DNA from: Streptomyces lanatus
GTDB lineage: Bacteria > Actinomycetota > Actinomycetes > Streptomycetales > Streptomycetaceae
Reading direction: 5' to 3'
Assembly (NCBI RefSeq): GCF_014655715.1
Contig: NZ_BNBM01000006.1
Location: 186,001 to 250,000 of the forward strand
DNA length: 64,000 nt
In this document: one piece after another, positions 1 to 10,022 of the stretch
How the letters are laid out: every line of letters begins with the position of its first letter
Position numbering within the stretch: position 1 is the first letter of the stretch
Translations under genes and position numbers: made by a program
Notes under the pieces: generated by a model
What the model was told of the DNA's origin: nothing
Databases searched by the model: none
The model's input: only the letters and a program-made list of their open reading frames with translations

Positions 1-141
1 GTGGAGCCGCCGGCTGCGACGGAGGTGCCCGAGTCGGGTCGTCTGACTTCGGTCGACGGCAGTGGCAAGTCGGACCTGGATCCTGAGGTCCAGGCGAAAG
101 AGGCGGAGGAGGAGGCCGCGCGGCGCGACGAGGGTCAGTGA
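1..141 (+). CDS. C-terminal fragment of an unknown protein
   Basis: Frame 1 is open from the window edge to a TGA at 139-141, giving 46 residues rich in Glu, Ala and Asp (ending RRDEGQ). The gene starts outside the window, so its function cannot be judged. A strong hairpin follows 34 bases after the stop, which supports this being the true end of a transcribed gene. The acidic, low-complexity tail is not diagnostic of any family I recognise. Confidence 0.55.
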   Translation: MEPPAATEVPESGRLTSVDGSGKSDLDPEVQAKEAEEEAARRDEGQ

Positions 142-175
142 TGTGAGGCCCGCGCCGTCCGGGAGGTCGAACTGT

Positions 176-214
176 GCTGTGGGGCGGAAGACTTGAGGTC
201 TTCCGCCCCACAGC
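176..214 (+). terminator. Strong intrinsic-type hairpin after the first gene
   Basis: A perfect 17-bp stem (arms 176-192 and 198-214) with a 5-base TTGAG loop follows the stop codon at 141. There is no long T tract, as is usual for Streptomyces terminators. Confidence 0.8.
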
Positions 215-217
215 GAT

Positions 218-231
218 GTTTCACGTGGAAC
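218..231. promoter_or_regulatory. parS: parS-like site, one mismatch
   Basis: GTTTCACGTGGAAC differs from the Streptomyces parS consensus GTTTCACGTGAAAC at one base. It lies immediately downstream of the terminator hairpin at 176-214, an arrangement that recurs at several other parS sites in the window. Confidence 0.6.
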
Positions 232-275
232 AGCGGTGGGTGGGCCGCTGCGAAAACTGAGGCTGATCATGGAAG

Positions 276-304
276 CGCCCTCCGGGAATGAGTCCCGGAG
301 GGCG
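276..304 (-). terminator. Hairpin downstream of tRNA-Ala
   Basis: A perfect 12-bp stem (276-287 and 293-304) with a 5-base loop lies 12 bases beyond the 3' end of the minus-strand tRNA-Ala, so it probably terminates the tRNA transcript. Confidence 0.7.
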
Positions 305-316
305 TCTGACCTGGGG

Positions 317-389
317 TGGAGCCTAGGGGAGTCGAACCCCTGACATCTGCCATGCAAAGACAGCGCTCTACCAACTGAGCTAAGGCCCC
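317..389 (-). tRNA. alaT: tRNA-Ala (UGC anticodon)
   Basis: The minus strand reads as a full cloverleaf of 73 bases. The acceptor arm GGGGCCT pairs with AGGCTCC, the T-loop sequence is GGTTCGACTCC, and the anticodon stem CTGTC/GGCAG encloses the loop TTTGCAT, whose middle bases TGC give alanine. The bases after the discriminator A are not CCA, so the 3' CCA must be added after transcription, for which the CCA-adding enzyme at 36649-38091 is the candidate. Its place downstream of gyrA matches the ileT-alaT pair of other actinobacteria. Confidence 0.95.
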
Positions 390-572
390 TGAAACGGAAC
401 GTCCGACCGGAAGTGAAACCCCACCCCGGCGGGCGCCCAGACCAGAGTACCCGGTCGCCCCCCGGATCCCGCAAAAGGATTGGGGGTCCCGGTAAACGAC
501 CACTCTCCGTAAGATGCTCGGCGTGGTTCGCTACAGCGAACCGCGGTTCTGGGGAAGCGATGGGGAGACGCA

Positions 573-1121
573 ATGGACGCCGCACAGCAGGAAGCCACCG
601 CAAGAGCGCGGGATCTGCAGCGGAACTGGTACGGGGAGCCGCTGGGGACGCTCTTCCGTAAGCTCATCGACGATCTTGGTCTCAACCAGGCTCGTCTCGC
701 GGGGGTACTGGGATTGTCCGCACCGATGCTGTCGCAGCTGATGAGCGGGCAGCGGGCGAAGATCGGCAATCCTGCCGTGGTCCAGCGGGTGCAGTTGCTG
801 CAGGACTTGGCGGGGCAGGTCGCGGACGGCAGCGTGAGTGCGGCCGAGGCCACCGAGCGCATGGAGGAGATCAAGAAGTCGCAAGGGGGTTCGGTGCTGA
901 GCAACACCACGCATACGACGAACAGTTCGGGTGCGCCGACGGTCAAGCGGGTGGTCCGTGAGATCCAGTCGCTGCTGCGCTCGGTGGCGGCCGCGGGCGA
1001 CATCATCGATGCCGCGGACACTCTCGCCCCCAGCCATCCCGAACTGGCAGAGTTCCTCCGGGTGTACGGCGCCGGCCGCACCTCGGACGCGGTCGCGCAT
1101 TACCAGTCCCACCAGAACTGA
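573..1121 (+). CDS. Helix-turn-helix DNA-binding protein
   Basis: A 182-residue protein starting at ATG 573 behind GGGGAG. Residues about 25-65 (LFRKLIDDLGLNQARLAGVL then LSAPMLSQLMSG) form a Cro/C1-like helix-turn-helix. The middle part (residues about 105-120) is Ser/Thr-rich and probably a linker, and the C-terminal 60 residues are predicted helical. No enzymatic motif is visible. It sits 176 bases upstream of a Ser/Thr kinase gene on the same strand, so the two may be expressed together and the kinase could modify it; that link is inference. Regulatory targets are unknown. Confidence 0.85.
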   Translation: MDAAQQEATARARDLQRNWYGEPLGTLFRKLIDDLGLNQARLAGVLGLSAPMLSQLMSGQRAKIGNPAVVQRVQLLQDLAGQVADGSVSAAEATERMEEIKKSQGGSVLSNTTHTTNSSGAPTVKRVVREIQSLLRSVAAAGDIIDAADTLAPSHPELAEFLRVYGAGRTSDAVAHYQSHQN

Positions 1122-1297
1122 CGCCGAGGCCCGGTGGTCGAGGGGGTTCGGCAGCCGGGCCGACGGTTCACGTCCTGGGCGGGCACGAGGGGTCGTGCCG
1201 GGGGAGTCCTCGAAGGACGGTCAGCGAGGGGGAGTCGTATCGCTCGTCGTGGGGGAAGCAAGGGGGGTAAGCGGAGGGGGAGGAGCGGCGCACAACC

Positions 1298-2947
1298 ATG
1301 GGTGAGGTCTTCGCCGGGCGGTACGAACTGGTCGATCCGATCGGGCGTGGAGGCGTCGGCGCGGTCTGGCGTGCCTGGGATCATCGGCGTCGTCGGTATG
1401 TGGCGGCCAAGGTGCTGCAGCAGAGTGACGCCCATTCGCTGCTGCGGTTCGTCCGCGAGCAGGCCCTGCGGATCGATCACCCGCATGTGCTCGCGCCGGC
1501 CAGCTGGGCCGCCGACGATGACAAGGTCCTGTTCACCATGGATCTGGTCGCCGGCGGTTCGCTGGTCCATCTCATCGGGGATTACGGCCCTCTGCCGCCC
1601 TCGTTCGTCTGCACCCTTCTCGATCAGCTCCTCGCGGGGTTGGCCGCGGTGCACGCGGAGGGCGTCGTCCATCGGGACATCAAGCCCGCCAACCTGCTCC
1701 TCGAAGCCACCGGCACGGGCCGGCCGCGGCTGCGGCTGTCCGACTTCGGCATCGCGATGCGGCTCGGTGAGCCCCGTCTGACCGAGACCAACCTCGTGGT
1801 GGGAACGCCGGGTTATCTCGCACCCGAGCAACTCATGGGTGCGGAACCGGACTTCCCGGCCGATCTGTTCGCCGTGGGGCTGGTCGCGCTGTATCTGCTG
1901 GAGGGGGCCAAGCCTGACACCAAGGCGCTCGTCCAGTACTTCACCGAGCATGGAACTCCCGGTGCGCCCAAGGGCATGCCGGAACCGCTGTGGCAGGTCG
2001 TGGCCTCGCTGTTGCAGCCGGATCCGCATGGGCGGTTCCGCACGGCGACGGGGGCGCGCAAGGCTCTTGCCTCGGCCGCGGAGCTTCTGCCGGAACCGGG
2101 CCTGGACGACGAGCTGATCGAGATCTTCGACCAACTCGGTCCGCTTCCAGCGGGGTTCGCGGCGAGCGGGCCGCTCAAGCGGGCGCCGGGGGTTGACGGG
2201 GGGATTGCAGGGACCGGGTCGGTATCGGCCGGTACAGGCTCCGTATCGGCGGGCATGGGCTCCGTCGAGGGAGGCAGGGACTCTGTCGAGGCGGGCAGGG
2301 GCTCCGCTGCTGCGGGTGCCGGTTCCGCCCTGGCAGGCACCGGCTCGGCGTCGGTCGGCGACCGTCCTGCGCGGAGCGATACCGGGTCCGTGCCGTCGGG
2401 CGCCGTATCCAACGATCCACGTCAGGGCATGGCGGAGCCGACTCCGGCTCCAGGCCCCAGCCCGTCGTCCGAGTACACGCCACCCGCCGCCCCGCAGACG
2501 GGCACCCCGCGGCCCGGCGACAGCAACGGCCAGTTCCCCATGTCGGACACCGGCAGCTTCCACCTGCCGCTGTCCCAGCACACGGGCTCCTCCCCGCTGG
2601 CTCACACTCCTCGGCCACAGCCCCAGGCCTCTCCCTACGACGCCACGCATGTCCTGTCCTCCCCCCAATCACCCGCACCGCAGTACCCGACTCAGCCTCC
2701 GACGACGCCGGCGCAGCACCAGCACGTCGACACCTCTACTGCTTCGTACACCGCTCAGAGCCCGCAGGTTCCGCCTTCGGCGCCCCCAATTCCGCAGTCA
2801 CGCCGCCGCGGGGGCCACCGGGCCACCCGACGTGCGGCTCGCAGCGTCGCGCGCCGCCCCGGCCCTCCGGCCAAGGTCGCGGTGCCGCTCCTGCTGCTGG
2901 CGCTGGTCTGCTACGCGGTGGGCTTCTGGGCGCTGGCGCAGATCTGA
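1298..2947 (+). CDS. Membrane-anchored Ser/Thr protein kinase (PknB type)
   Basis: A 549-residue eukaryotic-type kinase. The catalytic domain fills about residues 8-265: glycine loop GRGGVGAVW (16-24), ATP-binding Lys38 in VAAK, helix-C Glu54, catalytic loop HRDIKPAN (Asp127, Asn132), metal-binding DFG (149-151) and the GTPGYLAPEQ segment, so it should be active. Residues about 295-505 are a Ser/Thr/Pro/Gln-rich disordered tail with a GS-rich repeat near 305-345. One transmembrane helix (about 525-547, LLLLALVCYAVGFWAL) ends the protein, leaving the kinase cytoplasmic with almost no extracellular part. It therefore lacks PASTA-type sensor domains, and the signal it reads is unclear. Confidence 0.92.
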   Translation: MGEVFAGRYELVDPIGRGGVGAVWRAWDHRRRRYVAAKVLQQSDAHSLLRFVREQALRIDHPHVLAPASWAADDDKVLFTMDLVAGGSLVHLIGDYGPLPPSFVCTLLDQLLAGLAAVHAEGVVHRDIKPANLLLEATGTGRPRLRLSDFGIAMRLGEPRLTETNLVVGTPGYLAPEQLMGAEPDFPADLFAVGLVALYLLEGAKPDTKALVQYFTEHGTPGAPKGMPEPLWQVVASLLQPDPHGRFRTATGARKALASAAELLPEPGLDDELIEIFDQLGPLPAGFAASGPLKRAPGVDGGIAGTGSVSAGTGSVSAGMGSVEGGRDSVEAGRGSAAAGAGSALAGTGSASVGDRPARSDTGSVPSGAVSNDPRQGMAEPTPAPGPSPSSEYTPPAAPQTGTPRPGDSNGQFPMSDTGSFHLPLSQHTGSSPLAHTPRPQPQASPYDATHVLSSPQSPAPQYPTQPPTTPAQHQHVDTSTASYTAQSPQVPPSAPPIPQSRRRGGHRATRRAARSVARRPGPPAKVAVPLLLLALVCYAVGFWALAQI

Positions 2948-3041
2948 GCGCCGAGACGGTCGGATTGCCGTCGGCAGGGTCCGTCCTCCGGCCCGGTTCC
3001 GATCGTCGGCCCAAACCGGAGCCCGCCCCCAGACCCGGGCC

Positions 3042-4394
3042 CTACCCGACGCCAACCCTCCGCCGGGCCACCACCATCCACACCCCCAGCACCACCAGTA
3101 CCAGCGTCCCCGCCCCGATGCCCCCCACCGCGAGCAGGGTCATCGCAGCGTCCCCGCCGTCACCGCCGCCTCCGGCTCCCCCCACCGCAGCGGCCTCCCG
3201 GTCCCCCGCGTCGACCTCGAACACGCCCGCCGGCTCGGACTCCCCCGCATACGCGGGACCGGCCTGCGCGGTGCCGCCCACGCGCACGCGCAGCGTCAGT
3301 TCGAACGGCCCGTTCCCGTAGCTCTCGGCGACTGCGGCCGAGAGGTGCACCACGAGGTAGTAGGAGCCGGCGAACCGCATCGCGCTGAGCCGGTCGAGCG
3401 CGGCGTAGCGGTTCTCGTAGGCGACGGGTGGCAGGGGGTCCAGTGCGGCGGGCTTCCGGGTGCCGTTGTAGTTGGCGCTCGCGTCGTCGACGAGGGCTCG
3501 TGCGGGGTTGTAGAGGGCGAGGTTGAGGGCGCCCGCTGCGGAGCCGCCCGCGCCGCTCGAGGTGCCGAGCTCGGCGGTGGCGTACAGCTGGCGGCCCCAG
3601 TCGAGCGGCACCTTGTAGAAGAGTGTGCGCCCGGGCTGGACGTCGGTGGTCCACACGCCCTCTCCGACAGGTGCGGCGGAGGCGAATCCGGAGCCGCCTT
3701 GACGCCGCTGGCTTTCGCCGGAGGGGAGTGTGGGGGAGGCGGAGTCCCAGGTCTCGGGGGCGCTGGTGGCGCCGGTCTGCCTCCGGGGCGGTTCGGAGGT
3801 GACGAAGAGTTCCAGGACCCAGGTGTCCGGTGTGGAGTCCGCCGTGGTGACCCGCTCGACGATCACGTCGTAGGCGCCGGCGCTCCTGCAGCGGGACTGG
3901 TCCGGAGAGATCTCGCGCGCTCCCCATGCCCCGATCGGGCGCGGGCTGTGGCCGGCGCCGAAGATCTCGTTGTCCTGGGAGCAGGGGCGGCCAGTGGCGT
4001 CCCGTACGGACACGTCGATGCCGTCGCGCGCCTGGACGGTGCTGTCGGGTGGCGGGACGGCGGTCACGGAGACGTAGGCGTCGGAGGCGTCGTCGAGGTC
4101 CAGGCGGTAGTGGACCTCTCCTTCGCCGGGCAGGGAGCTTTTGTATGTCGCGCCCGGTGTGAGGGGTTCGGCGGCCGCGGCACTGGGCGCGCCCGTGACG
4201 GGCCGGGCGTCGGGGGCGAAGGCGTAGGGGGCGGGTTTTCCGGCGGCGAGCGCGGGAACGTCCGGCAGGGCAGCCGTCGTGCACAGCAGCAGCGCCGCTG
4301 CGACGGCCACGCGCAGGCGTGCCGGGGAGTGGGGGCTCCAAGGGCCGCGTCGCGTCCTCGCGGGACGCCATCGCGCCGTACGCCGCCGCCTCAT
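3042..4394 (-). CDS. Type I membrane (secreted, anchored) protein of unknown function
   Basis: The chosen start is ATG 4394, nine bases behind GAGGAG; an in-frame start at 4439 would add 15 residues ahead of the arginine-rich n-region. An N-terminal signal peptide (RLRVAVAAALLLCTTAALP, cleavage likely after ALA) precedes about 350 extracellular residues with many short beta-strand-like stretches and two Cys. Near the C terminus a helix (GGIGAGTLVLVVLGVWMVVA) is followed by RRR, which fits a single C-terminal anchor. No catalytic motif is recognisable. It is convergent with the kinase gene and not in an obvious operon. Function is unknown. Confidence 0.82.
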   Translation of the reverse strand: MRRRRTARWRPARTRRGPWSPHSPARLRVAVAAALLLCTTAALPDVPALAAGKPAPYAFAPDARPVTGAPSAAAAEPLTPGATYKSSLPGEGEVHYRLDLDDASDAYVSVTAVPPPDSTVQARDGIDVSVRDATGRPCSQDNEIFGAGHSPRPIGAWGAREISPDQSRCRSAGAYDVIVERVTTADSTPDTWVLELFVTSEPPRRQTGATSAPETWDSASPTLPSGESQRRQGGSGFASAAPVGEGVWTTDVQPGRTLFYKVPLDWGRQLYATAELGTSSGAGGSAAGALNLALYNPARALVDDASANYNGTRKPAALDPLPPVAYENRYAALDRLSAMRFAGSYYLVVHLSAAVAESYGNGPFELTLRVRVGGTAQAGPAYAGESEPAGVFEVDAGDREAAAVGGAGGGGDGGDAAMTLLAVGGIGAGTLVLVVLGVWMVVARRRVGVG

Positions 4395-4576
4395 CACGCG
4401 CCACTCCTCGTCGCCGTCGGACCATGGGCCGTCGCCCATCCTGCCCAGCGCGGCCGTGCGTCACCCTCGCATTCCGTACGGCCGTCCGAAACGCCCGGCT
4501 CCGAGGTCTGCGTTCTAAGGTCTGCGCACGGCTTCCGCAACTCGAAGGGGCGTCGTTCCGTGGGCGGAGGGGTACA

Positions 4577-4606
4577 CAAAACCCCGGCCGCTCGGGCGGC
4601 CGGGGT
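4577..4606 (-). terminator. Intrinsic terminator of the DLW-39 gene
   Basis: A 10-bp perfect stem (4581-4590 and 4597-4606, loop CTCGGG) is followed on the minus strand by TTTTG, the classic layout of a rho-independent terminator. It lies 24 bases after the stop of the minus-strand small gene at 4631-4759. Confidence 0.85.
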
Positions 4607-4630
4607 CTGTGTGCAATCCGATGTCGTGGC

Positions 4631-4759
4631 TCACGAACCCGTGGGCACGGAGTCAGTCGCCTCCGTCCACAGATCCTGCTCGGCGCGATCCGCCTGGATC
4701 TGGCGGTACACGAGGAGCCCGCCGATGGCGGCCAGTGCGACCAGGAGAAGCTTCTTCAC
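4631..4759 (-). CDS. DLW-39 family small membrane protein
   Basis: A 42-residue protein starting at GTG 4759 with a GAGG ribosome-binding site. It begins KKLLLVALAAIGGLLVY, a single transmembrane helix with positive charges on the inside, followed by an amphipathic RQIQADRAEQ segment and the DLW tripeptide that names the family. Such proteins are widespread near gyrA and tRNA genes in actinobacteria; their function is not known. A longer in-frame reading from 4828 exists but adds 23 residues lacking hydrophobic character, so the short form is preferred. A dedicated terminator follows. Confidence 0.88.
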   Translation of the reverse strand: MKKLLLVALAAIGGLLVYRQIQADRAEQDLWTEATDSVPTGS

Positions 4760-5097
4760 CGCGCGACCTCGTCTTTCCTTGACGTAGGGGACCTCTGGCG
4801 CCCGACTATACACACCGGTCGATATCAATCGGTGACCTGCGTCGGGTGCTCAACTGCCGTCCGGCGCAACCCAGTAGAACCGGACGCCACCGCTCCGATC
4901 GGAGGGTGATCACACCCCGACAGACGGTGACCATTCGCCCCTTTTCTCGGCTTTCCTCACTTACCAAGCTTCCTGCACCCATTCGAGTGCAGTTCATCTG
5001 AAGATCGACGCGCCACGGGCGTCGGTCCATGACTTCGCAGCCCCTATACACATCATGAGGAAAGTACGCAAATCGCCCAACCTGAAAGTGAGGGGCC
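4760..5097. other. Divergent intergenic region, no feature identified
   Basis: These 338 bases separate the minus-strand DLW-39 gene from the plus-strand small secreted-protein gene and must hold both promoters. I see no clear repeat, RNA fold or operator. Base composition is slightly less G+C-rich than the neighbours. Confidence 0.5.
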
Positions 5098-5475
5098 ATG
5101 ACCAGGAACAAGGTCATGAACCTGTGGACCGCCATCGTCACCGCATTCCTCGCGCTGTGCACGGCGCTCGGGTTCGTCACCAACACCGCCGCCGCGGCCG
5201 TAGCGCACACCGAGACGAGCCGCAGGACCGACGGCGACGACAACAACCGCAGCGCCGAGCTGCCGGTGCCGGCGATGCCCCACTGGGCCTGGTCCTACGC
5301 CAGAGCCCTGCCCCCCACGATGAAGCAGCGCATCCGCGCCGAGGCGCACGGAAAGACCCCCAGCTGCAGACACCGGCCGCTCACGGAGACGGAAGCCGCA
5401 GCGTCCGCGTCGACCACCCGCGAATGCGCCGAGGAAGACGCTCCGGACCGGCCACTCGTCCCGCATCAACGCTGA
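5098..5475 (+). CDS. Small secreted or membrane-tethered protein, unknown
   Basis: 125 residues from ATG 5098, behind AAAGTGAGGGGCC. The N terminus MTRNKVMNLWTAIVTAFLAL followed by CTALGFVTNTAAAA looks like a signal peptide or single signal anchor with a possible AAA/A-type cleavage near residue 37. The remaining 85 residues are polar, with a PHWAWSYARALPPTMKQRI patch and two Cys (near residues 89 and 109) that could pair. No known domain is recognised. The codon pattern fits a real Streptomyces gene, and a family of similar actinomycete proteins is likely. Confidence 0.75.
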   Translation: MTRNKVMNLWTAIVTAFLALCTALGFVTNTAAAAVAHTETSRRTDGDDNNRSAELPVPAMPHWAWSYARALPPTMKQRIRAEAHGKTPSCRHRPLTETEAAASASTTRECAEEDAPDRPLVPHQR

Positions 5476-5605
5476 ACCCGGGCCCGCCCCCGGCTGTAGC
5501 CCTTCTGTTCCACCCGCCGTCACAGCGAGCTTGCGTACACGGCACCGCTCATGACGACAGCCCCTTCAGCAGTACGGCGTGCTCCGCCCCGACGCCACCC
5601 CCGCC

Positions 5606-6349
5606 TCATCCCGGCTCGACGATGTGCCGGAGATAGGCCCACGGGTCGTTGAGGTACCGCCGCCAATGATCGACGAGTTCCAGATCCCGCCAGTCGGCGG
5701 GACGCATTCCGTGGTCACCCACCTCGATGATCTCGGCGCCCGGCAGCGCCGTCAGCACAGGTGAGTGCGTCGCGCAGACGATCTGTGCGCCAGAGCGCCC
5801 CAGTTCATGCAGCAGCCCCACCAGTTGAAGACAGGAAGCGAAGGACAGCGCGGCCTCGGGCTCGTCCAGCACGTACAGCCCAGGCTCCTGAAACCGCTCC
5901 CGGAAGGCCATCAGAAAGCCCTCGCCGTGGCTCATCTCCTCCGCGGCCCCGGACAGCCTTCCCGTCTTCTGCTCCCGGCCCAGCGCGTCCAGCGCCGTCT
6001 CCGCCCGCAGGAAGAATCCTCTGCGGCGCGTCCGAGGCCCGCGCAGCATGCGGCGGCCGGCTGCCGTCGCCTCGAACCGTATGCGCCCGCCCAGGGCCGA
6101 CGGCTCCCGCCAAGTCCCGTACTTGTAGCCCGCGGAGCCGCCCCAGGAGTCCAGGCCGAAGCCCTCCGCCAGCGCCTCGACCAGGGTCGACTTGCCCGAG
6201 CCGTTCTCCCCCACCAGGAATGTGACCGGCGCGGTGAATCTCAGGCCGTCGTCCAGCAGCTGCCGCACACACGGCACCGACCACGGCCACTGGCCGCCTT
6301 CCGCGCGCTCTCCCTCGGTGGCATGCGCGTATGCCCGTTCGACGATCAT
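5606..6349 (-). CDS. AAA family (ABC/SMC-like) ATPase
   Basis: A 247-residue soluble ATPase of the short SMC/ABC-like class. Walker A is GENGSGKS at 47-54, an ABC-signature-like SHGEG at 140-144, Walker B LYVLDEPEAAL at about 158-168 with the catalytic Glu163, and the H-loop His195 in THSP. It lacks a coiled coil and any transmembrane segment. Proteins like this occur as stand-alone predicted ATPases in many bacteria and as parts of some defence systems (for example OLD-like or Gabija-like nucleases), but no nuclease domain or partner gene is adjacent here. The substrate is unknown. Confidence 0.85.
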   Translation of the reverse strand: MIVERAYAHATEGERAEGGQWPWSVPCVRQLLDDGLRFTAPVTFLVGENGSGKSTLVEALAEGFGLDSWGGSAGYKYGTWREPSALGGRIRFEATAAGRRMLRGPRTRRRGFFLRAETALDALGREQKTGRLSGAAEEMSHGEGFLMAFRERFQEPGLYVLDEPEAALSFASCLQLVGLLHELGRSGAQIVCATHSPVLTALPGAEIIEVGDHGMRPADWRDLELVDHWRRYLNDPWAYLRHIVEPG

Positions 6350-6390
6350 GCCGTCAGGCTCTCATCCGGCACTGACAGCCGGACATGTGA

Positions 6391-6424
6391 AAGACCCCCA
6401 GCCCTGTGGACTGGGGGTCTTTTC
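6391..6424 (-). terminator. Terminator downstream of tRNA-Ile
   Basis: An 11-bp stem AAGACCCCCAG / CTGGGGGTCTT (6391-6401 and 6411-6421) with T residues on both exits. It sits just beyond the tRNA-Ile 3' end on the minus strand. Confidence 0.8.
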
Positions 6425-6426
6425 GC

Positions 6427-6503
6427 TGGTGGGGCTAACAGGATTTGAACCTGTGGCCTCATCCTTATCAGGGATGCGCTCTAACCAACTGAGCTATAGC
6501 CCC
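6427..6503 (-). tRNA. ileT: tRNA-Ile (GAU anticodon)
   Basis: The minus strand gives GGGGCTATAGCTCAG through to TAGCCCCACCA. The acceptor arm GGGGCTA pairs with TAGCCCC, the anticodon loop CTGATAA carries GAT, and the T-loop is GGTTCAAATCC. Unlike the tRNA-Ala in this window, the 3' CCA is encoded (6427-6429). It lies downstream of gyrA and the DUF3566 gene, as in mycobacteria. Confidence 0.97.
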
Positions 6504-6614
6504 GCCGCGCTCTGCGGTATGTGTCCCGCGCGCTGACTCCTGAAGATTAGCGCACGACCGGGGCAGTCCCAAAATCGGTTGTCGGAGGACCGTCAGCCGC
6601 GGTTTAGCGGCAGG

Positions 6615-7373
6615 TCACTCGTCCTCCGCGAGCGTCAGCTCGACGCCGCCCACGAAACCGGCGGAGAGGTTGTAGATGAACGCGCCGAGTGTCGCCAGCG
6701 CCGTCGCGAGGACGACGTCGATGACCGCGATGATCGATGTGAACATCAGCACATGCGGCAGCGACAGGAACGACTGCAGGTCAAAGCCGTTCGACTCGTT
6801 CGAGCCGGTCGCCTCGGAGATGGTGCCGCCGACCGTCGAGAAGACACCCATCGCGTCCATGACCATCCACAGCACAGCCGACGCGACGATCGTGCAGATG
6901 CCCAGCGCGATGGAGAGCAGGAAGCTGACCTTCATCACCGACCACGGATCGGCCTTGGCCACGCGCAGCCGCGCCTTGCGGGTGCGCGGGGTCGTACGCG
7001 CCCCTGTGCGGGGCCGGCGTACCGCGCTGCCCGGAGCGGGCGTCTGGTAGGCCTGCGGCGGGTGGTAGGGCCCGGCGGCCTGCTGCTGGCGCTCCCCGGG
7101 CAGCGGGGAGGCCGGCGCCGCCGGGGTGCCCGCGGGCTGGGGCTGCGGCTGAGCGCCCGCGCCGGCCGCGTACTGCTGGGTCACGGTTCCCCCCTGGGAT
7201 CCGGGTGCGTCGGGCGAGGAAGTGCCCTTCGCCGGCGACTTGATCGCTTTCAGCTGGGTGGTGTGCGGATCCGTCGCGGGCGTGGCGGAGCCACGGCCAC
7301 CGCCGTCCGTCTGCGAACCGGCCGTAGAACCGGTCGAGGTACCGGACGATCCGGCGCCCGTGGCTCCGCTCAC
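6615..7373 (-). CDS. DUF3566 membrane protein (homolog of the gene following mycobacterial gyrA)
   Basis: 252 residues. The first 130 are a disordered, Gly/Ser/Thr/Pro/Gln-rich cytoplasmic tail ending in a basic stretch (RRPRTGARTTPRTRKARLR). The C-terminal 115 residues match the DUF3566 pattern: VAKADPWSVMKVSFLLSIALG starting the first transmembrane helix, then VLWMVMDAMGVF, and a second helix (about 207-235, FTSIIAVIDVVLATALATLGAFIYNL) followed by the conserved YNLSAGFVGGVELTL end. It lies 18 bases downstream of gyrA on the same strand and so is probably in the gyrBA operon. In mycobacteria the protein at this position has been linked to the cell envelope and division; its exact role here is unknown. 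Confidence 0.9.
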   Translation of the reverse strand: MSGATGAGSSGTSTGSTAGSQTDGGGRGSATPATDPHTTQLKAIKSPAKGTSSPDAPGSQGGTVTQQYAAGAGAQPQPQPAGTPAAPASPLPGERQQQAAGPYHPPQAYQTPAPGSAVRRPRTGARTTPRTRKARLRVAKADPWSVMKVSFLLSIALGICTIVASAVLWMVMDAMGVFSTVGGTISEATGSNESNGFDLQSFLSLPHVLMFTSIIAVIDVVLATALATLGAFIYNLSAGFVGGVELTLAEDE

Positions 7374-7391
7374 GATGACTCTCTCCTCGTG

Positions 7392-9980
<2,589 letters not shown>

Positions 9981-10022
9981 TGCTGGTGAAAGTCCTTCCT
10001 GGTGCGGTCAGCTGAGACCGAC

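Noticed and set aside
2193..4787. 864-codon plus-strand open frame
   Set aside because: Crosses the kinase tail in another frame and the minus-strand type I protein; Arg/Pro/Ala-rich composition indicates a shadow.
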